Origin: JAYZDF01 sp036337945
GTDB taxonomy: Bacteria; Myxococcota; Kuafuiibacteriia; Kuafuiibacteriales; Kuafuiibacteriaceae
Assembly (NCBI GenBank): GCA_036337945.1
Contig: JAYZDF010000122.1
Location: 1 to 34,106, forward strand
Length of the DNA stretch: 34,106 nucleotides
Reading direction: 5' to 3'
The notes beneath the pieces were generated by a model, which saw nothing but the letters and a program-made list of their open reading frames with translations, was not told where the DNA came from and did not search any database. This document shows positions 22,643 through 31,586 of this stretch, one piece after another (the first letter of the stretch is position 1; every line of letters starts with the position of its first letter). Position numbers and translations under genes: made by a program.

Positions 22643-23317
22643 TCAAAATCCCATCGATTTCCAATTCAATTTGCGTTCAACTACCGCAAGCGCGTCAGAG
22701 TAAGGTCGTTTCGTTTGCTTCTCCAAATTGACGAGTGAATGGTAAGGGATATATATAGATACACGATTGACAAGCCACGCAGGCAACCATCCACCAGGAT
22801 CGGCTTCAACTTCATATGTGACCTCCGTAAGGCTGTCAGCAACGACACGAAACTGCCATCGTAGCTTAACCTTGGGCATACGAACGACACCAGATATGGT
22901 GGGTCTGTCTGGATGTTGCACACTAGTAGCATCGATTGTGATCTGACGTTGTTGGTCATCAAACTTGAACACGGTTTCCACCACAACATCACGATCAGAA
23001 ACGAACATCACGTTGACGGCTGTCCGGTTATAAATGATGTGATTGCCAAGGCCCTTTTCTTCCAGAACGTCATTCGCTACACAATCGTGCATCCACGCCA
23101 ATTTATTCTCTTGGTCATACATGATTGCCACTAGTTTCTTAATCGATGTCTTCATGACCATTTGGCCGCGAAAAGCGATAAAGGGACTACCTGAAACAGT
23201 CCGCTGCCAAAGTTGGACGCCGTCCTTATCATCCACGGGTTCCCATGATTGCGCAGCGGCTGAAAATGAAGTCATCCAACATATCGCAGTTAGAATCAAA
23301 GAACGGTAGGCAAACAC
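22643..23317 (-). CDS. Exported START-domain protein
   Basis: 224 residues. Residues 1-22 are a signal peptide (ILTAICWMTSFSAAAQ). The rest is a START domain, recognised from WEPVDDKDGVQLWQRTVSGS at its start, NRTAVNVMFVSDRDVVVE in the middle and YHSLVNLEKQTKRPY at the C-terminal helix, as in StAR-related bacterial proteins that bind sterols or other lipids. It begins with a GTG (23317) without a good ribosome site. It is divergent from the ceramidase-like gene about 100 bases away; together with the acyltransferase and the START protein at 5490 this gives a lipid-handling theme. The ligand is unknown. Confidence 0.82.
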   Translation of the reverse strand: MFAYRSLILTAICWMTSFSAAAQSWEPVDDKDGVQLWQRTVSGSPFIAFRGQMVMKTSIKKLVAIMYDQENKLAWMHDCVANDVLEEKGLGNHIIYNRTAVNVMFVSDRDVVVETVFKFDDQQRQITIDATSVQHPDRPTISGVVRMPKVKLRWQFRVVADSLTEVTYEVEADPGGWLPAWLVNRVSIYIPYHSLVNLEKQTKRPYSDALAVVERKLNWKSMGF

Positions 23318-23421
23318 GGGGATGAAGTGTACCCGAAGACATGCGTTGTTTTCTTGTCAAAATCCTGAATTACGACGAAAAGATAAAGAACGTTGACGGG
23401 AAATCCCGTGTTTGCGGATTG

Positions 23422-24753
23422 ATGATGCGATTTTGCCTAACTCTAACCCTGCTTCTTTTGGCTTGTGCGCCGGCAACCCAAAGAAGCCCATTTGGCGGCC
23501 CTAAGTATCGCCAAGCAATCTCTATCGCTGAAACGGGAGCAAAAGACACTATCCGAAACAAAGGTGCTATTCAGATTGGATGGGCCAAGACCGAAATTAA
23601 TTCACCGAAAGGTGTTCCTCTCGGAGGGTTTGGGCAACGAGAAGGCGTAGCCAGCGAGGGGGTACTAGACCCTTGCTATGTGCGAAGCTTCGCAATTTCG
23701 ATTGGCACAACGACCGTACTGATCATCACAGCGGACCTTCTCGCTCTTGGATACGAAATGAGCGAGAAAGTTCGAAGAGAGATTCATTCGGTGAATCCGA
23801 CGGCGAAAGTGGTTTTTACCGCAAGCCATACTCACTCTGGCCCCGGAGCATATTTACCAGGCCTTTTTGAGTTAGCATTGGGTAAGTATGATCATCGTAG
23901 CGAGGAGGCAATCATCGCTGCGATTCTAGATACCTCAACCCGTGCCTTGGCCGATTTGGCTCCCGGGAGATTCTCTTTTGTCTCCGATCAAATACCCGAT
24001 CTCGTTGTGAACCGTATTGAGATAGACGGAACTGTAGATGAAAAATCAACGCTGCTCTTTTTTGAGAAAAAGAATTCGCCTAGGCGAGCTGCGATTTGGA
24101 CATTTCCCGCTCATCCAGTCACGCGAACTTATGCAAACAAGCAAATTTCAGCAGATTATCCCGGAATCATAGCAGCGGCATTCGAAAATAAATCCCTGGA
24201 GATTCTCGCGTTTGTATCTCCGGCAGTAGCGAGTATGAACCCAAAGCAAGAAGGTGGGAGCTTGGATTGGATTACCGACCCAATCACACAAAAGCTTCAT
24301 CGAATGCTTGAGATCGCCCAGCAGAAATCTGTTTCCCAAGCGCACATAGCGTTCAACGAGGTTCAAATTCCATTTCCCCCAATACGCTATCGATTAACTG
24401 ATTCAATCATGCTTCTTCCTCTTATTACCGAAGCTGTCATTCCCACCCATCCACTCAGGATACAAAGCCTGCGCATTAATGAATTCAGAGTGCTGACGCT
24501 TCCTGGAGAAATCAGTGGAGAAATTGGGGCCGGAATCCACTCACAGTTCTCGACGCCAACTTCAATATGGTCGTTTAATGGAAGTTATATTGGTTACGTA
24601 TTACCACGTAGGTCGTACTTTCTGCCTGGAGACCGACGAGCTAAACTTCACCACTATGAAACGAAGATAATGAATTTTCTCGGTCCTTGGGGCGCAGACT
24701 ATTTGATGAATATTGGAGCCCGTCTTATGAATCAAGTGAGTTTAGAAGAATGA
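23422..24753 (+). CDS. Neutral ceramidase-like lipoprotein
   Basis: 443 residues from ATG 23422. A short lipoprotein leader (MMRFCLTLTLLLLAC, C15 lipidated) makes this start more plausible than the upstream ATG at 23341. The catalytic-domain hallmarks of neutral/alkaline non-lysosomal ceramidase are AKTEINSPKGVPLGGFGQR, DLLALGYEMSEKV and ASHTHSGPG (134-142), the Zn-site histidines, followed by WTFPAHPVTRTYANKQISAD. The protein is shorter than full ceramidases (about 650 residues) and ends without the C-terminal beta domain, so it may be a distinct esterase/amidase of this superfamily. Its TGA overlaps the next gene's ATG by 4 bases. Confidence 0.8.
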   Translation: MMRFCLTLTLLLLACAPATQRSPFGGPKYRQAISIAETGAKDTIRNKGAIQIGWAKTEINSPKGVPLGGFGQREGVASEGVLDPCYVRSFAISIGTTTVLIITADLLALGYEMSEKVRREIHSVNPTAKVVFTASHTHSGPGAYLPGLFELALGKYDHRSEEAIIAAILDTSTRALADLAPGRFSFVSDQIPDLVVNRIEIDGTVDEKSTLLFFEKKNSPRRAAIWTFPAHPVTRTYANKQISADYPGIIAAAFENKSLEILAFVSPAVASMNPKQEGGSLDWITDPITQKLHRMLEIAQQKSVSQAHIAFNEVQIPFPPIRYRLTDSIMLLPLITEAVIPTHPLRIQSLRINEFRVLTLPGEISGEIGAGIHSQFSTPTSIWSFNGSYIGYVLPRRSYFLPGDRRAKLHHYETKIMNFLGPWGADYLMNIGARLMNQVSLEE

Positions 24754-27062
24754 GGCGTTTACTAATCAACCTAGTATCCATCTTCGCCCTCTCGCAACCA
24801 GCGAAGGCTGAACTTTCTATCTTGGTTACCGAAGAACAAACGCTTCACAACAAAATCCTGGAACTACCCCATTCTGATTCGTACGCTTCGCTTCTTACCC
24901 ACGGCTTTTCATCTTCTGTTTTTTTACTCGAAGAGTCGGGCGGATTTTCAGACGTAGATCCGGCGAAATTCTCGTTACATGGCGACTCCTGGATGCATAA
25001 TGAATGGCATGTTGACGCGATAAATATAACAGATCCATTATTCTCAGGCTCATCTGCCTTTACTGTTCCGTTTCAGTCTGTTTCTCACATCAGTCTTCGA
25101 ACTCGTGGCGCGCCTCGTCTACGGGGTAATCAAGGCATTTTTCTTCAAACACAAACCAGTACGATCAATCGGGTAAAACTATCAGGCGACCTCGGAAATA
25201 TAGGCGGAATTGTCCCATTCGCAATCGATATTATGGATGCCATCTCGGGCTTACATATATTAGAACGAGGCTTTGCGCCGCCTGAGAAACGCCGTCATCA
25301 ACCCGCAAGGTTTCGAGTACAATCCCGTAATGTCCTTCAACTTTTGGAGAGCACCGTAACCTTGGTTTCTGACGTTAAAGTAGGTCCGAGACAATTTCTA
25401 GAGTTCTCCGACAAGGATAGTTCGTTCGTTGATGCCTACCGGGAACAAACAACCGCGGGCAGCGTAGGTCTGACGTTTGCTCCAAAAGACGCCAAGCATA
25501 AAGCATACCTTTTTTACGAGTATCAAAACCGTGGACATCTGTTTGCTGAAAATCATTTTTCACGTGCGGAGACCATGAGCATGGCAAGTAACGCATTGTT
25601 TCTGGGTTACTCAAACGAACACTTTCAACTTGGCTCAACCATTAAGCACTATGACCTAATTTCGAACGAGAAAAACTTCACTAGAGAGATTTTTGACCCG
25701 GACGGTGAAGCCATTCATCCCTTTTTTCCGGAGGGTGAATTCCTTGGAATAAATCTCAATCTCAGTGCAGATCTCGATGAGTTTTACGTTCGATCCTACG
25801 ATAAAATGATCTTTCACACCCCAGAATCGAACAGCTGGCGCAACCCTCTCACATTTCAGGCTGAAGCTTATGGCCATATTGATTGGAGTAGCGACGCCTC
25901 GTTCAGTTTAGCGGGTCAAACTCTGTTTGGTTTTGAACAACAGCTACTGCAAGAAAACATCCCGCTGAATGTTGACGTCTACCTTGCCAGTCAACGAGTC
26001 ATGCACCATACAGGAGACAACTCGATTCATCTTTTAGACGTTGGTATCGAGACAGGTATCGATTTTGGTGTCTCAGACGTCAAGAGATGGTCAGCAACCT
26101 TATCAAAAAGTCCCTTGCCTGTAACCTCAGAGCTCTCTCGAACAACCAACCCGAGTTTTCAAAATGGGGAATTGTTTTTGAAGGACGGTCGACTAATTGA
26201 TACCTTCGGGGGCGCAAACCTGTCTGTCAGCCCTCATCTTTACACGCCGAACAGCTATCAAGCGAGTCTGGCCTACTCCCGGAAACTAAGCAATTTCTGG
26301 ACTTTTCGTGGGCAATTCCTATCTCGGCTCTACCACGGCCTTTACGAGATCCGCTTCAAAGACGGCCCGAACTCAAACGGAAATGTTACGGATGGAATTT
26401 ACTACCTCGACGAAGGTCAAAAGCAATATGAGCTCGGCAATACTCAGTCGGGGATTTCTGCGTATTGGGCAGGTCAATTCCAGTTCTACGGCTACGCCCC
26501 AGAAAGATTTCTGGTTAATCTGGCGTTTACGGCTTACAGTTCGTTTTCTAATCCTGCTTTTGGAAACGGTCCTTTTTCTAATGATATCGGGGTCGTCGAC
26601 TTTACGATGAGTAATCCAAACTCTGAAATCAACCGGCTTGCAGCAGTTGATAGCGACAGAGCCTTTTTGTTTCGGCTCACATATGGAGCGAAAATATTTG
26701 AACAACTCTGGGGCTTTTTGGTTATCAGTCACCGAGATGGGCGCCCTTTTTCGTTTTATGAATCCCATCAAAACGATAACCAGGTTGCGCTCACGCATAA
26801 ATCAAGGCGAGGTTCTCCTTTGAAGTTTTTACGGCCTTTGGCTGGTCCCAGAGAGGACTTCCGACTGCATTTCGATGTTTCTCTACAATACAAATTACAG
26901 GTCTCAGATTTGAACTTAGAAGCAAGCTTAGTCGGCCGCAATCTGCTTGATTTCGGGAATGAAATTAGTGAACGGTTTACAGAACCACATAATTCTGAAA
27001 GAGCAGGATTAGAAGCAGAAATCCCTCGATCTTTGTCTATGAATCTTTCTCTGATCTATTAG
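24750..27062 (+). CDS. TonB-receptor-like outer-membrane beta barrel
   Basis: 770 residues starting at ATG 24750, which overlaps the ceramidase-like stop as ATGA. A signal peptide (LLINLVSIFALSQPAKA) precedes a plug-like domain (residues about 75-140: NEWHVDAINITDPLFSG, then VSHISLRTRGAPRLRGNQG) similar to TonB-dependent receptor plugs with the VDGINITDP motif. About 600 residues of alternating barrel strands follow, ending MNLSLIY. No clear TonB box is visible after the signal sequence, and the barrel is shorter than average. It probably imports, or lets in, a ligand handled by the ceramidase-like lipoprotein; this is inference from translational coupling. Confidence 0.78.
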   Translation: MRRLLINLVSIFALSQPAKAELSILVTEEQTLHNKILELPHSDSYASLLTHGFSSSVFLLEESGGFSDVDPAKFSLHGDSWMHNEWHVDAINITDPLFSGSSAFTVPFQSVSHISLRTRGAPRLRGNQGIFLQTQTSTINRVKLSGDLGNIGGIVPFAIDIMDAISGLHILERGFAPPEKRRHQPARFRVQSRNVLQLLESTVTLVSDVKVGPRQFLEFSDKDSSFVDAYREQTTAGSVGLTFAPKDAKHKAYLFYEYQNRGHLFAENHFSRAETMSMASNALFLGYSNEHFQLGSTIKHYDLISNEKNFTREIFDPDGEAIHPFFPEGEFLGINLNLSADLDEFYVRSYDKMIFHTPESNSWRNPLTFQAEAYGHIDWSSDASFSLAGQTLFGFEQQLLQENIPLNVDVYLASQRVMHHTGDNSIHLLDVGIETGIDFGVSDVKRWSATLSKSPLPVTSELSRTTNPSFQNGELFLKDGRLIDTFGGANLSVSPHLYTPNSYQASLAYSRKLSNFWTFRGQFLSRLYHGLYEIRFKDGPNSNGNVTDGIYYLDEGQKQYELGNTQSGISAYWAGQFQFYGYAPERFLVNLAFTAYSSFSNPAFGNGPFSNDIGVVDFTMSNPNSEINRLAAVDSDRAFLFRLTYGAKIFEQLWGFLVISHRDGRPFSFYESHQNDNQVALTHKSRRGSPLKFLRPLAGPREDFRLHFDVSLQYKLQVSDLNLEASLVGRNLLDFGNEISERFTEPHNSERAGLEAEIPRSLSMNLSLIY

Positions 27063-27063
27063 T

Positions 27064-29127
27064 CTATTGTTGCATAGTTTCATTCCGCGTAGGTGGCCTC
27101 AAAATATGATACTGACCCGATAGATAGTCTGGTAACCACTTCGTGTAGTGTGAAGAAAAGCGGGAGCCGCTAATTCCACCGGGCAAGGAAGAATAAATAC
27201 AATCTTCATCCATAGGACTGATAAAGCGGTACGCGGGACCGATCGCAATTTGACCCCCGTTGACCTCAAATACATTTCCTTGGCTGACTGTCGAGACGGC
27301 CCCAGGGAGAGGAAAGGGTCCTCGATTAAAACCCAAAAAACGCGGAAGGTCGCCGAAGATCATATGACGAAACTCGACCGTTTGCGCATCACCCCACGGC
27401 CCTAAGTCTAAATCTGTGATGTTCGAAAGCTCTTTACGAAAACCTTGAATCGTCGATTCTGTCCAATTTTTAGGCTCAGCAATTAGTCGATCGAGAGCTT
27501 CACACCACCAGACAGGTAGTTCTGTAGACTCAAGTGCCTCTAAAAACCATCGACCACCTAACGATGGCGCAAAAGCTCGGTGTGCACACGCAAGAACCGC
27601 GTTAAAAACAGTCATCCCTTCATCTTGCGGGCCACACTGACCGTCCCACATCTGCAGCACGCGGCGTAGAAAGCCGTCTTCCATGTGCTCAATCAATAAT
27701 GTTCTCACTCGCAATTCACGCAAACACACGACATCTTTTTGAATTTTCATAAACGAGTGAACAGAGTGCTCGGTATGCTCCTGAAGCAATTGTTGTATTC
27801 TTGAGCGACGGTAATGAGGTTGCGGCAACGTTGATAAAATTGCGCCTTCTGGACCAAGGCGTGCCTCATTCGCAGAGACAATAATTCCGTTGACTTCCTT
27901 TTCCACTGAAAGCTCTGGACCTTGAAAGCACTCACCCTTATCGAGCATCCCTCTCACAGGATATAGTCCTGACCAATTGGAGGGTCTACGAGGAATGCGG
28001 CCCGTCTGCACATAATCGATGTCGCCATGCACGTCGGCAAGAACGTAGTGAAGGCTAAAATTGGTTACGCGCTCCAGGCAACTTTTGGCTTCCGCAACGG
28101 TTTTACTCTCCAGAAGTTCAATATAAGCAGATAAAGCATTCGCCGCTCCCTCTCTCCCCGACCATCGCTGACTCAGGTCGGGACCAGTTAGCCCATCAGA
28201 CACACCGAAGGAGTCTTCGTTCACAACATCGACAAAAGGTTCACTGAATCGTCGCTCGACGATCACAGAGCGCGCGCTTGCGGCTTTTGAATCAAACTCG
28301 CAAAAATCGGAATTGTCAGCAACAGCGAACGTGCCTGACCATGAACAGTTCTTGTTTCTGCCCATGCCCAGGCCAGGAAGCCCAGGGACTGTGGCACCTA
28401 GCCAATAGTCAGAACCGACTGAAAGTCGAACTTCCAGAAATAAGGACGGCAGTTGGTTTATTTGTAAATGTGGGTCTCCCGCGAGGAGCGGACTACCACT
28501 TCTCGTCCAGTGACCGCTTACCGCCCAAGCGTTACTTCCCGAAACTGTTGGACGACTCTCTGTGAAAAGATTTGGAATAGCTAATGTCTTCAACCATTCC
28601 ACATCCCAGCCTTGCAGATGCGGGCCAAAGATCTGATTCAATATTTCCGGATCTGCACCCTCTTGAAGCGCCTTCACAATAGCGAGTTCCATGCGTCCCT
28701 GACTTTCTGCAAGCCCCATAAAGGAGGCCAAAAGAAAACTCGCGATTACAGACTCAACGCTCAGTTGTTCAACATCTGCCATTAGAATGGCTATCTCAAA
28801 GCCGTGACCACCCTTTTCAAGGCCTGCGTGAACCCCGTCAATATAGGCCTCGATTCTCTGCCTCGCCATCTTCTCGAGGCTCTTGGCCTCACGCTTAGCA
28901 ATCCGACATAAATCGAACCTTCGAGATAGCCGGTCAATGTGGATTAGTGGGTGTAAAGGAGCAAGGTCTTTCGCAAGCGTGCCCTGCCCCGCCTTTTGTA
29001 TGAGTATTGTCTGTAAGGGTCTATATCGACCATGTAAATAGCCAAGTCCAAACATCCCATCGACAAAACGTCGACCAATTACGCCAGGCGTCCCGTGCTC
29101 GTCTTGTGTAAAATGCACTTCATACAT
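27064..29127 (-). CDS. Penicillin acylase family Ntn hydrolase, no signal peptide
   Basis: 687 residues of the penicillin G acylase/AHL acylase superfamily. The alpha-chain opening is VHFTQDEHGTPGVIGRRFVDGMFGLGYLHGRYRPLQ. The autoprocessing site is G197/S198 in VSGSNAWAVSG; Ser198 would be the N-terminal nucleophile of the beta chain. LADVHGDIDYVQTGRIPRR and the C-terminal LPGGISGSRFSSHY match the beta chain. Two points are odd: no signal peptide (a TAA lies two codons before the ATG), while most relatives are periplasmic, and a short alpha segment. The substrate may be N-acyl amines, lactones or amides. It is convergent with the barrel gene, with only one base between their stops. Confidence 0.88.
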   Translation of the reverse strand: MYEVHFTQDEHGTPGVIGRRFVDGMFGLGYLHGRYRPLQTILIQKAGQGTLAKDLAPLHPLIHIDRLSRRFDLCRIAKREAKSLEKMARQRIEAYIDGVHAGLEKGGHGFEIAILMADVEQLSVESVIASFLLASFMGLAESQGRMELAIVKALQEGADPEILNQIFGPHLQGWDVEWLKTLAIPNLFTESRPTVSGSNAWAVSGHWTRSGSPLLAGDPHLQINQLPSLFLEVRLSVGSDYWLGATVPGLPGLGMGRNKNCSWSGTFAVADNSDFCEFDSKAASARSVIVERRFSEPFVDVVNEDSFGVSDGLTGPDLSQRWSGREGAANALSAYIELLESKTVAEAKSCLERVTNFSLHYVLADVHGDIDYVQTGRIPRRPSNWSGLYPVRGMLDKGECFQGPELSVEKEVNGIIVSANEARLGPEGAILSTLPQPHYRRSRIQQLLQEHTEHSVHSFMKIQKDVVCLRELRVRTLLIEHMEDGFLRRVLQMWDGQCGPQDEGMTVFNAVLACAHRAFAPSLGGRWFLEALESTELPVWWCEALDRLIAEPKNWTESTIQGFRKELSNITDLDLGPWGDAQTVEFRHMIFGDLPRFLGFNRGPFPLPGAVSTVSQGNVFEVNGGQIAIGPAYRFISPMDEDCIYSSLPGGISGSRFSSHYTKWLPDYLSGQYHILRPPTRNETMQQ

Positions 29128-29413
29128 AGCAACTTATTTGACCGATAAAATCGCCTTCTCTGTCCTGTGCTTGAAGCGCTGAGTGGGCGAATATCAATCA
29201 TGAAAAGCATGACACAGGTTCAACGTTTCTCCTAGTCGTGGCCCTATGCGATTATCGTACGCTACATTAAGACGTGAGAGGTGCAACTGTGAGATCTGTC
29301 TCATCCTTTTCGACTCGAACTTTATGTCTCCTGTCTCCGAACTGAAACGCGGGTCGAAGCGAGAGGGACCGCTTGTTGACTTATTAAAGGACCTTTTTTG
29401 CGTAACAGATAGG
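29128..29413. other. Intergenic region, 286 bases, no gene supported
   Basis: Lies upstream of the acylase gene (minus) and downstream of the D-threonine aldolase-like gene (minus). I see no tRNA, no strong inverted repeat and no open frame with a ribosome site; the one plus-strand frame through it (29246-29458) looks non-coding and runs into the neighbouring gene. Confidence 0.5.
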
Positions 29414-30538
29414 TTACCAACCGTTTATCCGAGACCACCTGGTAATCACCTTTTCTGAATCAACCACAATATATTCATCGTACATAGCCGCTGTCATACA
29501 GATATGATTCACAAGCACCATAACAGGTTCGCCAACTTTCAGTTGTTCCCATGGAAAATTTGCATCATCACAGTATACTTCGCCATGCTCTTGATGGACT
29601 TCTTTGATCGTAAGATTGAATTCTGAATACTCCATCGACAGACCAACCACTTTCCCAAAACCCATATCTTTAGGGCTATTCGCCGTACTTCTGTCCTTCG
29701 ACAAAGCGAGGCCACCAGCGTCAATAACAAACGAATTGCGTTTCTCATTGATGCTTATCACCGAGGCCAAGACACTCACAGCGATCTCGTTTTCGGAGCA
29801 TACGCCTAAACCGGCCTGAAATAGATCTCCGAAGAGATAAACTCCAGGGCGAATTTCGGTGACACCATCGAAGGACTCCGCGAAACAAGCCGTTGGCGTA
29901 GAGCCAATACTGACACATGAAACACTCATTCCTTCTTGCCTTAGGCGTTCGGCTGCTTTGACCGCCAATTGACGCTCTTGTTCCGCGACCTGAATAACTT
30001 CTTCAATCGATTTACATGCATATGAATGCCCACCGTGAGTGAGCACGCCAAGCAATTCGACGTTTTTAGCATCGTTCAAAACTCGCGCAATTTGCATGAA
30101 GGTATCTCCATCGGGAGACGTTCCAGTTCTGTGTTCGCCACAGTCAATCTCGATCAAGACACGGTGCAAGGCAGGTCGCTTGCTCAAAGCCTGTGCTACT
30201 TCGACTGAATCCGTAATAATTTTGAGGTCTATTCCCTGATTCACAAGAGACTCTGCTCGAGCCAATTTATTCGGTGTAATACAAACAGCGTAGGTAATGT
30301 CCGTGAAACCGTGCCCAGCAAAATATTCTGCTTCACGCAAAGTAGAGACCGTAATTCCACCAAAATGACTGTTCGTCGCGATCCGAGCAACCTCATGTGA
30401 TTTTGCTGTTTTAAGGTGTGGGCGGAGATGCACCTTAAAATCGTGGGCACGTTCAGCCAGACGTTGGGCATTCTTGTACAACTTCGACTTATCTAAAATG
30501 AGACAAGGTGTAGATAAGTCATGCACATTATTGGACAC
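29414..30538 (-). CDS. D-threonine aldolase / D-serine dehydratase-like PLP enzyme
   Basis: 374 residues of alanine racemase fold-type III. The N-terminal barrel has the PLP lysine K43 in VHLRPHLKTAKS, and GITVSTLREAEYF, IEIDCGEHRTG and LLGVLTHGGHSY are family blocks. The C-terminal D-ser_dehydrat domain carries the metal pair H345/C347 in NHICMTAAMY. The family includes D-threonine aldolase, D-serine dehydratase and D-threo-3-hydroxyaspartate dehydratase, which sequence alone does not separate. The start appears to be the GTG at 30538 without strong ribosome site. It is divergent from glyoxalase I. Confidence 0.87.
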   Translation of the reverse strand: MSNNVHDLSTPCLILDKSKLYKNAQRLAERAHDFKVHLRPHLKTAKSHEVARIATNSHFGGITVSTLREAEYFAGHGFTDITYAVCITPNKLARAESLVNQGIDLKIITDSVEVAQALSKRPALHRVLIEIDCGEHRTGTSPDGDTFMQIARVLNDAKNVELLGVLTHGGHSYACKSIEEVIQVAEQERQLAVKAAERLRQEGMSVSCVSIGSTPTACFAESFDGVTEIRPGVYLFGDLFQAGLGVCSENEIAVSVLASVISINEKRNSFVIDAGGLALSKDRSTANSPKDMGFGKVVGLSMEYSEFNLTIKEVHQEHGEVYCDDANFPWEQLKVGEPVMVLVNHICMTAAMYDEYIVVDSEKVITRWSRINGW

Positions 30539-30671
30539 AAAGACGGTTTTAGCATGAGGGTTCTACTGGACCAATATACAGAGCTTGTATTCCTTTCAGA
30601 TTCGTAAATTTCGTTCTCAAGAAATAGTCATTGCAAATGCGACTCATTCGTCTAAGCTCACATTCGTTCCT

Positions 30672-31091
30672 ATGAAGTACCTACACACAATGATTCGCGT
30701 ATTTGACCTGGATGCCGCAGTTCGATTTTTCACCGAAGGATTAGGATTGGTTGAGACAAGGAGAAAGGATCACGAAAAAGGACGATTTACCCTCGTGTTT
30801 CTCGCCACAGCTCCAGGAGAAAGCGAAATCGAGCTGACCTACAACTGGGATCAATCGGAGCCCTATACTGGAGGCCGTAATTTTGGACATTTGGCTTATT
30901 CGGTCGAAAACGTTTACGAAACTTGCGAAAAGCTACAAACATTGGGTGTCACAATTTTACGACCTCCGCGCGACGGACGTATGGCTTTTGTTCGTTCACC
31001 TGATCAGATTTCCGTAGAGCTTCTTCAACAAGGGGAGCCGTTACCGCTTGTAGAGCCATGGAAGTCAATGGCTAGCCAAGGTGAATGGTAG
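30672..31091 (+). CDS. gloA: Glyoxalase I (lactoylglutathione lyase)
   Basis: Isomerises the methylglyoxal-glutathione hemithioacetal. The frame opens at 30585, but the conserved protein begins at ATG 30672 (MKYLHTMIRVFDLDAAVRFF), giving 139 residues, near the family length. Metal ligands fit: H5 (YLHTMIRV), E in ESEIELTYNWD, H in FGHLAYSV, and E in ISVELLQQ. The GLVETRRKDHEKGRFTLVFL segment is typical of the short, Ni-type bacterial enzymes. Alternative: another VOC-superfamily lyase. Confidence 0.9.
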   Translation: MKYLHTMIRVFDLDAAVRFFTEGLGLVETRRKDHEKGRFTLVFLATAPGESEIELTYNWDQSEPYTGGRNFGHLAYSVENVYETCEKLQTLGVTILRPPRDGRMAFVRSPDQISVELLQQGEPLPLVEPWKSMASQGEW

Positions 31092-31094
31092 GGT

Positions 31095-31523
31095 TCACTT
31101 ACTCTTTTCGAACGGCCACTTAAGCTCGCAGCTCCAGTATATAGCGGCCATGAACACGAACTGTAATGGCATTCTCAACCACAGACCTATCCGTAATTTC
31201 GGAAAACCTTCGATATACACATCATTGACGAGCATGTGAATATTTGCGGGATAAACAGCGACCAACAAGGCAAGTAGTCCCCAGGCTGCAATCTTTCGCG
31301 ATGATCTCAATAGAATTCCAAAGCCTCCGAGCACCTCAAAAAAACCGCTGACATACACTAAAGTATAATGCGCCGGTAAATATGGTGGCACGATACTCAC
31401 GAACGGTTCTGGCGATATAAAGTGGGCGATGCCGACCGCTATGAAATTAAGGCCCATAAACACACGTAGATGTAATTTATACTTCCTCAACTTTTCAGAA
31501 AAGGAAGGCGGCAAGAGGCTCAT
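31095..31523 (-). CDS. DoxX family small membrane protein
   Basis: 142 residues with four predicted membrane helices (about 22-42, 52-72, 78-97, 115-134): FMGLNFIAVGIAHFI, LVYVSGFFEVLGGFGILL, AAWGLLALLVAVYPANI and LRMPLQFVFMAAIYWS. The pattern GIAHFISPEPFVSIVPPYLP and the PANIHM loop are characteristic of the DoxX/YphA-like family, some of which take part in thiosulfate-quinone oxidation or detoxification, though most are uncharacterised. It is convergent with gloA (3 bases between stops). Confidence 0.85.
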   Translation of the reverse strand: MSLLPPSFSEKLRKYKLHLRVFMGLNFIAVGIAHFISPEPFVSIVPPYLPAHYTLVYVSGFFEVLGGFGILLRSSRKIAAWGLLALLVAVYPANIHMLVNDVYIEGFPKLRIGLWLRMPLQFVFMAAIYWSCELKWPFEKSK

Positions 31524-31586
31524 TCGTCTTTTGTATATTAGGTCTCAAGAAACATAAACCCGGTTTCTTTGTGTTATGGTCGAGAG

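Noticed and set aside
29246..29458. A 70-residue plus-strand frame (MRLSYATLRRERCNCEIC) in the gap after the acylase gene
   Set aside because: No ribosome site, no recognisable domain, and it runs into the 3' end of the D-threonine aldolase-like gene.
30585..30671. A 29-residue N-terminal extension of glyoxalase I
   Set aside because: The conserved family start is MKYLHTMIRV at 30672; the extension has no leader character.
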